Source of the DNA: Salegentibacter holothuriorum
GTDB lineage: Bacteria; Bacteroidota; Bacteroidia; Flavobacteriales; Flavobacteriaceae
DNA length: 64,000 bases
Assembly: GCF_900168045.1 (NCBI RefSeq)
Contig: NZ_FUYY01000001.1
Coordinates: 434,001-498,000, forward strand
Direction of reading: 5' to 3'
Shown here: positions 42,498 through 50,709 of the stretch, one piece after another
Position numbering within the stretch: position 1 is the first letter of the stretch
Layout of the letters: each line of letters starts with the position of its first letter
Notes under the pieces: model-generated
The model's input: the letters and a program-made list of their open reading frames with translations, nothing else
Databases searched by the model: none
What the model was told of the DNA's origin: nothing
Position numbers and translations under genes: made by a program

Positions 42498-43825
42498 ACC
42501 ACTACTTTTTCTGAAACAAACTCAAACCTAAGCATACCATCTTCATCAATGGAAGTTAATTCTATTTGATGAAGTGTGTTTACCAGTGCCGGATCCCATG
42601 GTGCTTTTACCTTGACATAGTTCTCGGTAAATCCGTGAATATATCCTTCTTTATTCTCGCCTTCAAAAAGCACGGTACAGGTATTTCCTAACTGACTTTC
42701 GTAAAATGCCCTTCTCTTTTTAGCTGAAAGACCACGCAGCATTTTACTTCGCTTTTTTCTTACTTTATTGGGAACCACAGCTTCCATTTCTGCTGCCGGG
42801 GTATTATCCCGCTCAGAATACGTAAAAACGTGCAGGTAAGAAATATCTAAATCATTTAAGTAATTATAGGTTTCCAGGAATCGTTCTTCGGTTTCGCCGG
42901 GAAAACCAACAATAACATCAACACCAATACAAGCATTGGGCATCACTCGCTTAATTTGCGTTACTCTATCGGTATAAAGCGCACTCATATATCGACGCTT
43001 CATCAATTTAAGCAAGGCGTCACTTCCACTTTGTAATGGAATATGAAAATGGGGTACAAACGTATTACTCCCGGCTACAAAATCTATAGTTTCGTTTTTC
43101 AATAAATTCGGTTCAATAGAAGAGATTCTTAAACGTTCTATCCCATCAACCTCATCTAAAGCTTTTACAAGATCAAGAAAAGTATGTTCGTGTTTTTTAT
43201 TACCGAATTCTCCTTTTCCATAATCCCCAATATTTACTCCGGTAAGCACAATTTCCTTAATACCTTTTGCCGAAATTTCAGCAGCATTGGTCAAAACATT
43301 TTCCAGTTTATCACTTCGGGAAATTCCACGAGCCAAAGGAATGGTACAATACGTACATTTATAATCGCAACCATCCTGAACTTTCAAAAATGCCCGGGTT
43401 CTATCTCCTATAGAATAAGCACCTACATAAAAATCGGCTTCATCAATTTCGCAAGAGTGAACTTCACCCATTTCGTTTTTAGAAAGATCGTTAAGATAAT
43501 CGGTAATTTTAAATTTTTCAGTCGCTCCAAGCACTAAATCTACTCCATCTACATCAGCAAGTTCTTCCGGTTTCAGTTGCGCATAGCAACCTACGGCAAT
43601 CACAAACGCATCCTCATTAACCTTTTGCGCTTGTTTTACAATGGTTTTAAATCGTTTATCGGCATTTTCAGTAACCGAGCAGGTATTAATCACGTAAATA
43701 TCAGCTGTTTCAGAAAATTCTACACGCTCAAAACCTTCATCTTTAAAAGACCTCGCAATAGTAGAAGTTTCTGAAAAATTGAGTTTACAACCCAAGGTAT
43801 AAAATGCGACCTTCTTAGTATTCAT
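42494..43825 (-). CDS. mtaB: tRNA (t6A37) methylthiotransferase MtaB
   Basis: 443 residues, full length. N-terminal MTTase domain with LGCKLNFSETS, INTCSVTENAD and VIAVGCYAQ (three Cys for the auxiliary [4Fe-4S] cluster), radical-SAM domain with VQDGCDYKCTYCTIPLARG (CxxxCxxC at about 148-155), and a C-terminal TRAM domain. It inserts a methylthio group at C2 of t6A37 in ANN-decoding tRNAs. A TATCTTTG -7 box lies 44 nt upstream. Confidence 0.95.
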   Translation of the reverse strand: MNTKKVAFYTLGCKLNFSETSTIARSFKDEGFERVEFSETADIYVINTCSVTENADKRFKTIVKQAQKVNEDAFVIAVGCYAQLKPEELADVDGVDLVLGATEKFKITDYLNDLSKNEMGEVHSCEIDEADFYVGAYSIGDRTRAFLKVQDGCDYKCTYCTIPLARGISRSDKLENVLTNAAEISAKGIKEIVLTGVNIGDYGKGEFGNKKHEHTFLDLVKALDEVDGIERLRISSIEPNLLKNETIDFVAGSNTFVPHFHIPLQSGSDALLKLMKRRYMSALYTDRVTQIKRVMPNACIGVDVIVGFPGETEERFLETYNYLNDLDISYLHVFTYSERDNTPAAEMEAVVPNKVRKKRSKMLRGLSAKKRRAFYESQLGNTCTVLFEGENKEGYIHGFTENYVKVKAPWDPALVNTLHQIELTSIDEDGMLRFEFVSEKVVV

Positions 43826-43868
43826 ACACCTGCCTGTTTCTGTAGAAGTTAAACGATTTTTAGGGCTG

Positions 43869-43876
43869 CAAAGATA
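43869..43876 (-). promoter_or_regulatory. -7 promoter box (TATCTTTG) for mtaB
   Basis: Exact TAnnTTTG on the minus strand, ending 43 nt before the mtaB ATG at 43825. No convincing -33 TTG. Confidence 0.45.
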
Positions 43877-44012
43877 CCAACAATTATTGTTTTAGGAAAA
43901 CATTGTTTTGATTTCGATTGTCAGTTCTCAGTTCTCAGTTCTCAGTTTTGAGTTATCTGTTACGGTTATCGGTTTCGGTTTATGGTTAAGTCGTTGCGAG
44001 GAGCAAATAGCC

Positions 44013-44100
44013 GACGTGGCAATCTGAGGTTGAATATCGTATTTCAACAACGTCAAATCAAAATAACTAGATCCTGATAAAAGTTCAGGATGACGTGGTG
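44013..44100. repeat. 88-nt direct repeat, copy 1
   Basis: Begins GACGTGGCAATCTGAGGTTG and ends AGGATGACGTGGTG. Copy 2 is at 44188-44275, offset 175 nt, with only a few substitutions. The inner part is the CTGAA/TTCAG-type palindrome. Confidence 0.85.
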
Positions 44101-44187
44101 AACAAACACTTTTAATAAAAGATTGCCGCGCGCGTTCCTTGCTCGCAATGACCTAGCAGAAGAACGTCATTGGAGGAGGCGATAGCC

Positions 44188-44275
44188 CACGTGGCAATCT
44201 GAGGTTGATTATCGTATTTCAACAACGTCAAATCAAAATAACTAGATCCTGAAACAAGTTCAGGATGACATGGTG
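44188..44275. repeat. 88-nt direct repeat, copy 2
   Basis: Near-identical to 44013-44100; the palindrome is better kept here (GATCCTGAAACAAGTTCAGG). Confidence 0.85.
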
Positions 44276-44317
44276 CTTCTCCCGATTATCATCGGGATCG
44301 CAATGACGATAAAACCA

Positions 44318-44767
44318 CTATACTCCTACAGAAGCAATTACAATCTCAGGTTCTAAAATAATTTTGGTTTTTATCGAATTGGAGATCAAGCAGGCTTTTT
44401 CGCTCTTTTCTATGATGCGTTTTGCTCTTTCAGCATTATTTTCGTCTGAAATCTCAAGAACAGGTTTCAGTATAATTTCTGTCATTTGAAACTTTCCTTC
44501 AACCTTATCCAATTTCCCTATTGCCTTAGATTTAAAACTGATAAAATCCAGTTTAGAATTTTCAGCAATAGCTAAAAATGTAGTCATCAAACAGCTTTCT
44601 ACCGCAGCAACCAGAAAATGTTCCGGAGACCAAATATTAGGAATTCCTTGCGGGAAATCTGGTGGGGTTGCAGTTTGAATGGTATCGCTTAACTCAGGAG
44701 AACAAACTTCTCCCTTTCGACCTTCTTTCCAGGTTAAGTCTACCTGGTATTCGTGTTTATTTGCCAT
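44318..44767 (-). CDS. OsmC family protein
   Basis: 149 residues from the ATG at 44767 (MANKHEYQVDL). A TTG at 44791 could add eight residues but falls in a promoter-like TTACTTTG, so the ATG is preferred. OsmC fold: WSPEHFLVAAVESCLMTTFL with the first redox Cys, and a second Cys in EKACLISNSIK; the pair reduces organic hydroperoxides in OsmC/Ohr proteins. Here the Cys spacing and SPEHFLVAAV motif fit the OsmC/YhfA-like branch, so peroxide reduction is likely but not certain. Single cytoplasmic protein. Confidence 0.85.
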   Translation of the reverse strand: MANKHEYQVDLTWKEGRKGEVCSPELSDTIQTATPPDFPQGIPNIWSPEHFLVAAVESCLMTTFLAIAENSKLDFISFKSKAIGKLDKVEGKFQMTEIILKPVLEISDENNAERAKRIIEKSEKACLISNSIKTKIILEPEIVIASVGV

Positions 44768-44857
44768 TACTTTATATTTTTGCTTATACAAAGTAACGAT
44801 GATTAAAGTCTATAAAATATGACTTAGATCAGCTTGAAAAAACTGAAATTGGCCCTC

Positions 44858-46006
44858 TTAAGATTCAATAAACTCCTTAAGAGTACCCACCACATAATCC
44901 AATTCTTCTTTGGTATTAAATCGTGAAAATGAAAAACGCACCGAAGGTTTTTTTAAGTCTTCTTCTTCTAAAAATGCATTTAACACATGAGAACCTTTAT
45001 CGCTTCCACTTTGGCAGGCACTTCCTTTAGAACAGGCAATGCCTTTAAGGTCTAATTGAAATAAAAGCATTAGCGCTTTATCTTCGGGCACCGGCAAACA
45101 TACATTTACCAGCGTATAGGTGCTTTTTTCAAGATCGGAACAATCTCCATTGAATTTCACCCCGGGAATTTCAGCTTTTAATTTTGAAATAAAATGAGTT
45201 TTTAGATCACTTATATAGGCTTTTTCTTCGGCTAAATTATCTAAAGACAGTTTTAAAGCTTCTTCCAGGCCTACAATATTATGCACCCCTTCTGTACCGG
45301 CACGATGGCCACGCTCTTGTTCTCCTCCAAAAATAAGTGGTCTTAATCCACTGTTTTTTCTAATAAAAGCAAATCCCACGCCTTTTGGGCCGTGAAATTT
45401 GTGAGCACTAACCGCGGTAAAATCTACCGGAATTTCACTAAAATCCAAATCATAATGCCCTACCGACTGCACGCAATCTGAATGAAAAATCGCAGCGTAT
45501 TCTTTACAAAGTGCTCCTACTTTTTTAATATCCAGTTTATTCCCAATCTCGTTGTTTACGTGCATCAGGCTTACCAGCGTTTTTTTATCTGAAGTTTTCA
45601 GTAATTCTTCTAAATGAGCCTCTTTTACATTTCCGCAGGAATCTAAATCAACATAAGCTACCTCAACATCAAAACAATCCTGAAGCTGTTCTACGGTATA
45701 CAAAACAGCATGGTGCTCTATTTTTGAAGTAATAATTCGCTTTACGCCAAGATCACGTACTGCAGAATTTAAAGCAAGATTATCGGCTTCAGTACCACCG
45801 GAAGTGAAAATTATTTCTGATGCTTTTACATTTAAATATCCGGCTACGGTTTTACGCGCCTGCTCAATTAAAGATTTTGCAGACCGGCCAAAAGAATGTG
45901 TAGAAGAAGGGTTTCCATATACTTCCTTCATTACAGAGGTCATTTTATCTATTACTTCGTCACGCATTTGCGTGGTTGCGGCAGAATCTAGGTATACATT
46001 TTTCAT
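44858..46006 (-). CDS. Cysteine desulfurase, NifS/IscS family
   Basis: 382 residues. PLP-dependent class V fold: YLDSAATTQMRDEV at the N-terminus, FTSGGTEADNLALNSAV, the Schiff-base Lys in SAHKFHGPKGVGF (about 203) and the sulfur-accepting Cys in KGSACQSGS (about 325). It removes sulfur from cysteine for Fe-S clusters and tRNA thiolation. No isc or suf partners are adjacent, so it may serve tRNA thiolation. A TAATTTTG box ends 5 nt before the ATG, which suggests a nearly leaderless transcript. Confidence 0.93.
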   Translation of the reverse strand: MKNVYLDSAATTQMRDEVIDKMTSVMKEVYGNPSSTHSFGRSAKSLIEQARKTVAGYLNVKASEIIFTSGGTEADNLALNSAVRDLGVKRIITSKIEHHAVLYTVEQLQDCFDVEVAYVDLDSCGNVKEAHLEELLKTSDKKTLVSLMHVNNEIGNKLDIKKVGALCKEYAAIFHSDCVQSVGHYDLDFSEIPVDFTAVSAHKFHGPKGVGFAFIRKNSGLRPLIFGGEQERGHRAGTEGVHNIVGLEEALKLSLDNLAEEKAYISDLKTHFISKLKAEIPGVKFNGDCSDLEKSTYTLVNVCLPVPEDKALMLLFQLDLKGIACSKGSACQSGSDKGSHVLNAFLEEEDLKKPSVRFSFSRFNTKEELDYVVGTLKEFIES

Positions 46007-46011
46007 CGCTG

Positions 46012-46019
46012 CAAAATTA
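46012..46019 (-). promoter_or_regulatory. -7 promoter box (TAATTTTG) for the cysteine desulfurase
   Basis: Exact TAnnTTTG on the minus strand, 5 nt before the ATG at 46006. No clear -33 TTG. Confidence 0.4.
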
Positions 46020-46070
46020 AACGAAATAAAATTATTTAAAAGAACCTGCCTTAAGAATTCTTAATTCCGC

Positions 46071-46078
46071 TATTTTTG
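46071..46078 (+). promoter_or_regulatory. -7 promoter box (TATTTTTG) for 46106-47170
   Basis: Exact TAnnTTTG. It contains the TTG that could be taken as a start at 46076, so the ATG at 46106 is the better start; leader about 20 nt. Confidence 0.45.
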
Positions 46079-46105
46079 TTTCAGTTTGAATATATTCTCA
46101 TACCT

Positions 46106-47170
46106 ATGAAAAAGATTTTTGCGGTACTTTTAATCTCCTTTGCGCTTTATTCCTGTGACGATGGCGACATCACTGTAACCAGTTTTGATTTAGAAGACAG
46201 TGATCTAACTCTCTGTGAAATTGACGGTAAAAAAGTGCTTTGGGCCGTAAACAATCAAGATGTTTACGAATCGATGTCTTTGGAATTAAAGGATAACAGA
46301 TTAAACGATACGCTTGCCCAAACAATTTTAACGCTTGATGTAAATGATTCAATAGTGATTAATCTTAGTGGAGAAAACAATAGGTTAGTTTACAGGATTT
46401 ATGATTCAGAAATAAACGGAAGAGAATATTTTTGCCAGGGAGTACCACCCGGTTCCCCAAGGGTTTTGGAGGAATATGTTTCTGCCGGCGGAAAGGTGTT
46501 AATTACGACTAATTTTAATGATCTTGGTTTAAATGAGGATGCAGATGCAGATGGGGATGGTATACCCAATGCCGAGGAAGGTTTTGATCCCGATGGTGGA
46601 AATCACCTGGATACCGATAGCGATGGCATCCCTGATTACTTAGATATTGATGATGATAATGATAATGTGGAAACCAAAAGCGAAACTAAAGCAGATCCTG
46701 GAGACCCCATCACTGAGGATGGCTATTTAGATACCGATGAAGATGGTATTCCGAATTATCTTGACCCTGATGATGATGATGATGGTGTTTTAACCCGGCA
46801 CGAAGTTGACGAGGAAGATATTCAAAGAGCCATTGAAGAAAATAATGATGGATTTCTTAGTCCTGAGTTAACTGCTGAAGTAGATGGATTGGGAAATTAC
46901 TTAAATGAAGAGGTCTCTTTACCAAATTTTGAACATGAGCTGCAACTAGATCATTCTATCTCCAGAGATTATAGGTCTATTATAGTAATCAAAGAATTTA
47001 ACCTGATACGCCAGGATGGTAGCGGGGAAGATATTCGTTTTGACACTTATAACCTGGGGAGGTTTAGTGCAAATGGCATTCCTTTTAAACAGCTAACTAA
47101 CCGCCAACAAGAATTAGAGGATTCAGAGGACGAAAATGAAGAAGAAACAGAAGAAACTACGACCAACTAA
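46106..47170 (+). CDS. Acidic lipoprotein with calcium-binding thrombospondin type 3-like repeats
   Basis: 354 residues from the ATG at 46106. Lipobox FALYSC (Cys about 16). Residues ~150-240 hold Asp-rich repeats, DADADGDGIPNAEEGFDPDG, TDSDGIPDYLDIDDDND and TDEDGIPNYLDPDDDDDG, which are TSP3-type calcium-binding loops of surface proteins. The C-terminal part has a strand-rich segment and ends in a Glu/Thr tail. Bacteroidota use such repeats in adhesins and cell-surface proteins. No enzymatic motif. The stop overlaps the convergent Smr gene by 4 nt. Confidence 0.78.
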   Translation: MKKIFAVLLISFALYSCDDGDITVTSFDLEDSDLTLCEIDGKKVLWAVNNQDVYESMSLELKDNRLNDTLAQTILTLDVNDSIVINLSGENNRLVYRIYDSEINGREYFCQGVPPGSPRVLEEYVSAGGKVLITTNFNDLGLNEDADADGDGIPNAEEGFDPDGGNHLDTDSDGIPDYLDIDDDNDNVETKSETKADPGDPITEDGYLDTDEDGIPNYLDPDDDDDGVLTRHEVDEEDIQRAIEENNDGFLSPELTAEVDGLGNYLNEEVSLPNFEHELQLDHSISRDYRSIIVIKEFNLIRQDGSGEDIRFDTYNLGRFSANGIPFKQLTNRQQELEDSEDENEEETEETTTN

Positions 47171-47712
47171 GTATTCTGAAAGATATAGACTTCGGTAGCG
47201 CCGAGACCGTATTTTTGGTAATCGGCGTCATAGAATTTTAGGTTGTCGTAGCGACCCAGAAAAAAATCGAGTTCTGCTTTTAGAACACCCTCACCTACCC
47301 CGTGAATAAAAACAATTTTTTGAATACGTTTGCTCATAGCAAACTCCAATTGTCTTTTAGCGGTTTCCATTTGCAGGTTAAGTATATCATAATTACTCAT
47401 GCCGCGGGAAGACCTGGTTAGTTTTTCTATATGCAGGTCCACCTCCATTGGCGGCAGGTTTCTCTCTTTCGGTTTTATTCGCTGTGACTTTGGTTTTGGA
47501 GGAAGTTTTTTTTCAGCCAGAACCTTTTCAAAATCCACATCATCAGATAAAGCTTCAATAGGCGTTTCTATTTTAACTAACTCTTCCTGGGTAAATTCCA
47601 TTTCAAAACCATCGGTAGTTTCAATATACACAGTACCGGCTTCGGCTCTTATTACGTAGCCTTCCAACACATCATCTAAAACCGCAACTTTATCTCCCTT
47701 TTTCAGCTCCAT
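47167..47712 (-). CDS. Smr-domain (MutS2-like) protein
   Basis: 181 residues. An N-terminal SH3-like/DUF2027 domain (LKKGDKVAVLDDVLEGYVIR) is followed by a basic linker and a C-terminal Smr domain, LPPMEVDLHIEKLTRSSRGM through IVFIHGVGEGVLKAELDFFL, with the conserved DLH and HGxG motifs. Smr domains cut or nick branched DNA or RNA; short free-standing members have been linked to ribosome rescue. It follows a 65-residue membrane protein, whose stop is at the same position as its start, so the two are coupled. Confidence 0.88.
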   Translation of the reverse strand: MELKKGDKVAVLDDVLEGYVIRAEAGTVYIETTDGFEMEFTQEELVKIETPIEALSDDVDFEKVLAEKKLPPKPKSQRIKPKERNLPPMEVDLHIEKLTRSSRGMSNYDILNLQMETAKRQLEFAMSKRIQKIVFIHGVGEGVLKAELDFFLGRYDNLKFYDADYQKYGLGATEVYIFQNT

Positions 47713-47909
47713 TATTCTTTATTTTCGTCTTCCTTGTGATCATCTTTTGTCTCTACCCAAAGATTTGTTGCGCGATAAAGTCCCAACATAATAGTAATTA
47801 AGCCAATAATCTTAAAATAAGCATGAGCGCCTTCAGCTGCAATGGCATAGATTAAAAGTCCGCCGCCAAGCGTAATCAAAATTGTATTTATTACTTGAGA
47901 ATTGTTCAT
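47712..47909 (-). CDS. Small two-helix membrane protein
   Basis: 65 residues: two membrane helices (about 8-25 and 32-50), a short positively charged region after them, then an acidic tail (KDDHKEDENKE). Its stop and the Smr start share a base (47712), typical of coupled translation. No family recognised; conserved small proteins of this layout precede Smr genes in Flavobacteriia by my recollection. Confidence 0.7.
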   Translation of the reverse strand: MNNSQVINTILITLGGGLLIYAIAAEGAHAYFKIIGLITIMLGLYRATNLWVETKDDHKEDENKE

Positions 47910-47985
47910 TTTTTTACCTGTTATCCCTTATTTTAAAGCTGTTAAAAATAGCGGTTCTTGTATTTTCAGCAAAGTTACAGGAATT

Positions 47986-49728
47986 ATGAGGCAAATTTAC
48001 TTCTTAGCTTTTATTTTCTCTTTTTACTGCGGAAATGCGCAACTTCATATTTCGCCTTCTATAACCGGAGATTCCTATATTTATCTTAGCGATAGGTTTT
48101 TGTATGTGGAAGATAACATAGAATTAATAAAGAATAATTCTCCTGATACCGAAGCCAGCATATATCTACGAAAGGAATCACAATTATTGCAGGATGAAAA
48201 GAGTACAAATAGAAATTCGGGTAATGGTTGGCTCTCCGTTTTCCAGGAAGGCACCTCCAATGCTTTTGATTATAACTACTGGGCGCTGCCGGTTACAGAT
48301 AATATAAGCGCCAATCAATTTGGAGCAGTCATTTTCCAGCCAAAAACACAAACCAGAAGTAAATCTGCTCTAGTTACAAACGATTTAGAAGGCAATGCTA
48401 ATCCATTAAAAATTTCCAGGCGCTGGATTTACAAATTTTCCGGTAGCCAATATGATGATTGGCAACATGTAGGTGTAAATTTTAATGTAAATCCCGGGGA
48501 AGGTTTTACTATGAAAGGTGTGAATGGCAGCGATCTCACACTAATAAATGGAATAGAAAACAATCCCGGAAACAAGCAGCGATACGATTTTAGAGGTTTG
48601 CCGAATGACGGAGAAATAAAGGTGCTTATTAAAAATAACAAAAGTGTTTTAGTAGGCAACCCTTATCCTTCTGCGCTTCATTTACAAAGCTTTTTAATGG
48701 AGAATCCTGCAAGTACTGGAATCGCATATTTCTGGGATTCCAGGGGTAATGGGAATTCTCATTATTTAAAAGATTACGAAGGCGGCTATGGTTCTTACTC
48801 GCCGGGTGCCAATGCTTACGCTCCTGCCGTTTTTAAGACCTATAATGGCGGTGGCGAGGAAACAGGGAATTCGGGAGCAACCGGTGCACAAATAGCCCGG
48901 GAATACAGTCCTATTGGACAGGCTTTTATGCTTACGGGAAGAAGTGACGGTTACATTCATTTTAAAAATTCTCAAAGAAGGTTTCAGAAAGAAAACACAC
49001 AAACTTCAGAATTTAAAAATCAGCAAAAAAGTGAGGTTCCGCTATTAAAGCTCAATATAGGTTTCAACGATTTATATACGCGACCATTATTGTTGGCTTT
49101 TCGGGAAGATTCTTCCACCGAAGAAGATTGGGCTATGGATGCTAAAATTTACGGACTACTGGAAAATGATGCAGGCTGGAATATAGCTGAGGCTATTTAC
49201 AATATTCAAGTTAGGCCTTATAGAAAAAATGATAAAATACCGTTATTTATTAATTTAGTTGAAGTATCAAAATTAACTTTTAGTCTGGATGATTTCAGAG
49301 ATTTCGAGATTGAAAATATCTTCCTTTTTGACGCCGAATTAGAAACTTACCATCAATTAAATAAAAATGATTTTTCAATAGAATTAGAAGAAGGAAATTA
49401 TAGTTCACGTTTTTTTATTAGTTTTATGCAGGAAAAGGATGACAATCTTCTAACCGAGGAACCTGAAGAGATAGATATTTCACTTCCGGAAGCTGTAATT
49501 GTTCAAAATAACTTAAAAACGCAATTGGAAATAGAAGTGCTGCAAACCGATATAAAACAAGTATTGTTATTCGATCTTAACGGACAAATGATATATAATA
49601 AAACAATAGCGATTGGAAGTACCAAACATAATTTACCTACTTCGGGATTACAGGATGCGATTTATATTGTTAAAATTATTTCTTCTAAAAACCTTGAATT
49701 CACCAGTAAAATTAGCATCAAAAATTAG
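47986..49728 (+). CDS. Secreted protein with type IX secretion sorting domain
   Basis: 580 residues from the ATG at 47986 (MRQIYFLAFIFSF), an upstream reading of 28 residues being unlikely. Signal peptide 1-19. The main body (about 20-480) is strand-rich with GNGWLSVFQEG, WALPVTDN and GNPYPSALHLQSFLMENP, the last typical of large adhesin-like T9SS proteins in Flavobacteriia. The last 75 residues form a type A sorting domain (LKTQLEIEVLQTDIKQVLLF through TSKISIKN) with the final Lys-rich strand. So it crosses the outer membrane by T9SS and is attached or released at the surface. Likely co-transcribed with the two small proteins that follow. Confidence 0.85.
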   Translation: MRQIYFLAFIFSFYCGNAQLHISPSITGDSYIYLSDRFLYVEDNIELIKNNSPDTEASIYLRKESQLLQDEKSTNRNSGNGWLSVFQEGTSNAFDYNYWALPVTDNISANQFGAVIFQPKTQTRSKSALVTNDLEGNANPLKISRRWIYKFSGSQYDDWQHVGVNFNVNPGEGFTMKGVNGSDLTLINGIENNPGNKQRYDFRGLPNDGEIKVLIKNNKSVLVGNPYPSALHLQSFLMENPASTGIAYFWDSRGNGNSHYLKDYEGGYGSYSPGANAYAPAVFKTYNGGGEETGNSGATGAQIAREYSPIGQAFMLTGRSDGYIHFKNSQRRFQKENTQTSEFKNQQKSEVPLLKLNIGFNDLYTRPLLLAFREDSSTEEDWAMDAKIYGLLENDAGWNIAEAIYNIQVRPYRKNDKIPLFINLVEVSKLTFSLDDFRDFEIENIFLFDAELETYHQLNKNDFSIELEEGNYSSRFFISFMQEKDDNLLTEEPEEIDISLPEAVIVQNNLKTQLEIEVLQTDIKQVLLFDLNGQMIYNKTIAIGSTKHNLPTSGLQDAIYIVKIISSKNLEFTSKISIKN

Positions 49729-49730
49729 TT

Positions 49731-50024
49731 ATGGAAGAATTTATGTTGCCATGTCTTAACAAGAGCCTTACCGGGGTAGATTGTTTTGGTTGCGGTGGGC
49801 AACGTGCGTTATTACTGGTTTTTAAAGCAGAATTCAGTCAGGCTTTTTATATGTTTCCGGGAATCTATCCTATTTTAATATTACTCGCTTTTCTGATTAT
49901 AAACCTATTTGTAAAATTCAGGTATGATTTTCAGATAAAAATCGCCCTAATTATTTTTAGCGGTTCGGTAATGCTCATTAGCTATTTAATAAAAATGAAT
50001 GCTTATATACAACTAACCCAATAA
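49731..50024 (+). CDS. DUF2752 membrane protein
   Basis: 97 residues. The family signature CLNKSLTGVDCFGCGGQRA (8-26) with three Cys is followed by two or three membrane helices. It starts 2 nt after the T9SS protein stop and is followed within 10 nt by the CCC-motif gene. Its role is unknown; the Cys cluster may bind metal. Confidence 0.85.
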   Translation: MEEFMLPCLNKSLTGVDCFGCGGQRALLLVFKAEFSQAFYMFPGIYPILILLAFLIINLFVKFRYDFQIKIALIIFSGSVMLISYLIKMNAYIQLTQ

Positions 50025-50034
50025 ACCAAACTTT

Positions 50035-50367
50035 ATGGAAAGACAACAACTACCCAATTCAACTTTAATTCTAATTTTCGGGATCCTATCTATTATCGGA
50101 TGCTGTTGTTATGGTGTACTCGGAATTATCTTCGGGATCATTGCCCTGGTAATGGCAAAGCGAGCCACAGAGATCTATAACGCCCAACCTGAATTGTACA
50201 CCGGTTACCAAAATGTAAAAACCGGGAAAATTCTTGCCATTATAGGACTTGTACTAAGCGCCATTAGCTTAATCATCTCTATTGTAATGATTATTATGTA
50301 TGGCGGCGTTGAAGGAATCTATGAGCTGCAGGAGGAAATGATGAGAGAAATGCAACAAAATCAATAA
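50035..50367 (+). CDS. CCC-motif membrane protein (DUF4190-like)
   Basis: 110 residues. Two hydrophobic segments, IFGILSIIGCCCYGVLGIIF (about 14-33) with the triple Cys, and IGLVLSAISLIISIVMIIMY (about 70-89). Together with DUF2752 upstream this pair is a recurring set in Flavobacteriia. The triple Cys lies at the membrane edge and may be palmitoylated or bind metal, both guesses. Last gene of the T9SS-DUF2752-CCC group; a strong terminator follows. Confidence 0.85.
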   Translation: MERQQLPNSTLILIFGILSIIGCCCYGVLGIIFGIIALVMAKRATEIYNAQPELYTGYQNVKTGKILAIIGLVLSAISLIISIVMIIMYGGVEGIYELQEEMMREMQQNQ

Positions 50368-50385
50368 ACCGTTTCTCTTATAATA

Positions 50386-50418
50386 TGAAAAAAGCCGGCC
50401 TTTTTAGCCGGTTTTTTT
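50386..50418 (+). terminator. Rho-independent terminator after the CCC-motif gene
   Basis: AAAAGCCGGC pairs with GCCGGTTTTTTT around a short TTTTTA loop; the stem is GC-rich and ends in seven T. Confidence 0.9.
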
Positions 50419-50515
50419 ATGGTCATCCTGAATTTATTTCAGAATCTAATTCGTTAATTAGTATTAGAAGCCGAAACAAGCCCGCCTTAAAGGACGGCCA
50501 GGTTAAGCTTGACGA
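50419..50515. repeat. CTGAA/TTCAG palindromic repeat interrupted by an insertion
   Basis: GGTCATCCTGAATTTATTTC and AAGCTTGACG are standard ends of the repeat, but between AGCCGAAACAAG and AAGCTTGACG there is about 25 nt of extra sequence (CCCGCCTTAAAGGACGGCC), itself a small hairpin. Confidence 0.65.
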
Positions 50516-50551
50516 AATTAGGAGCTTTCAAATAACCTGTTTTTTCAAAAC

Positions 50552-50688
50552 AAAAGAGGTTGTCCGAAAAGGTTTTAAAACCGTCATCTTGAATTTATTT
50601 CAAGATCTATCGTGTTGGTAATTAAAAACATGTTAGAAGCTGAAACAAGTTCAGCTTGACGAGAATAGACTTTTCAGACAGTCTCTTT
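50552..50688. repeat. Nested palindromic element before rocD end
   Basis: Outer arms AAAGAGGTTGTCCGAAAAG and CTTTTCAGACAGTCTCTTT are near-complementary, with the CTGAA/TTCAG unit inside. Same architecture as 7848-7968; it lies downstream of rocD on the minus strand and may be its terminator. Confidence 0.75.
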
Positions 50689-50709
50689 CCTTATGTATTT
50701 TCGAGAAAA

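Larger units (their letters stand above)
43877..44317. other. Repeat-filled intergenic region mtaB-osmC
   Basis: About 440 nt without a gene. It starts with a short tandem run of CAGTTCT (43922-43947), then carries two copies of an 88-nt direct repeat and several GTCATTGCGAGG/GCAATCT-type blocks. No coding potential seen. Confidence 0.6.

Noticed and set aside
43922-43947. CAGTTCT tandem run as a functional microsatellite
   Set aside because: It is only about four units, lies in a repeat island between genes and has no link to a promoter or reading frame.
50385-50621. A 78-residue plus-strand reading frame
   Set aside because: It runs through the terminator and two palindromic repeats, so it is a chance open frame.
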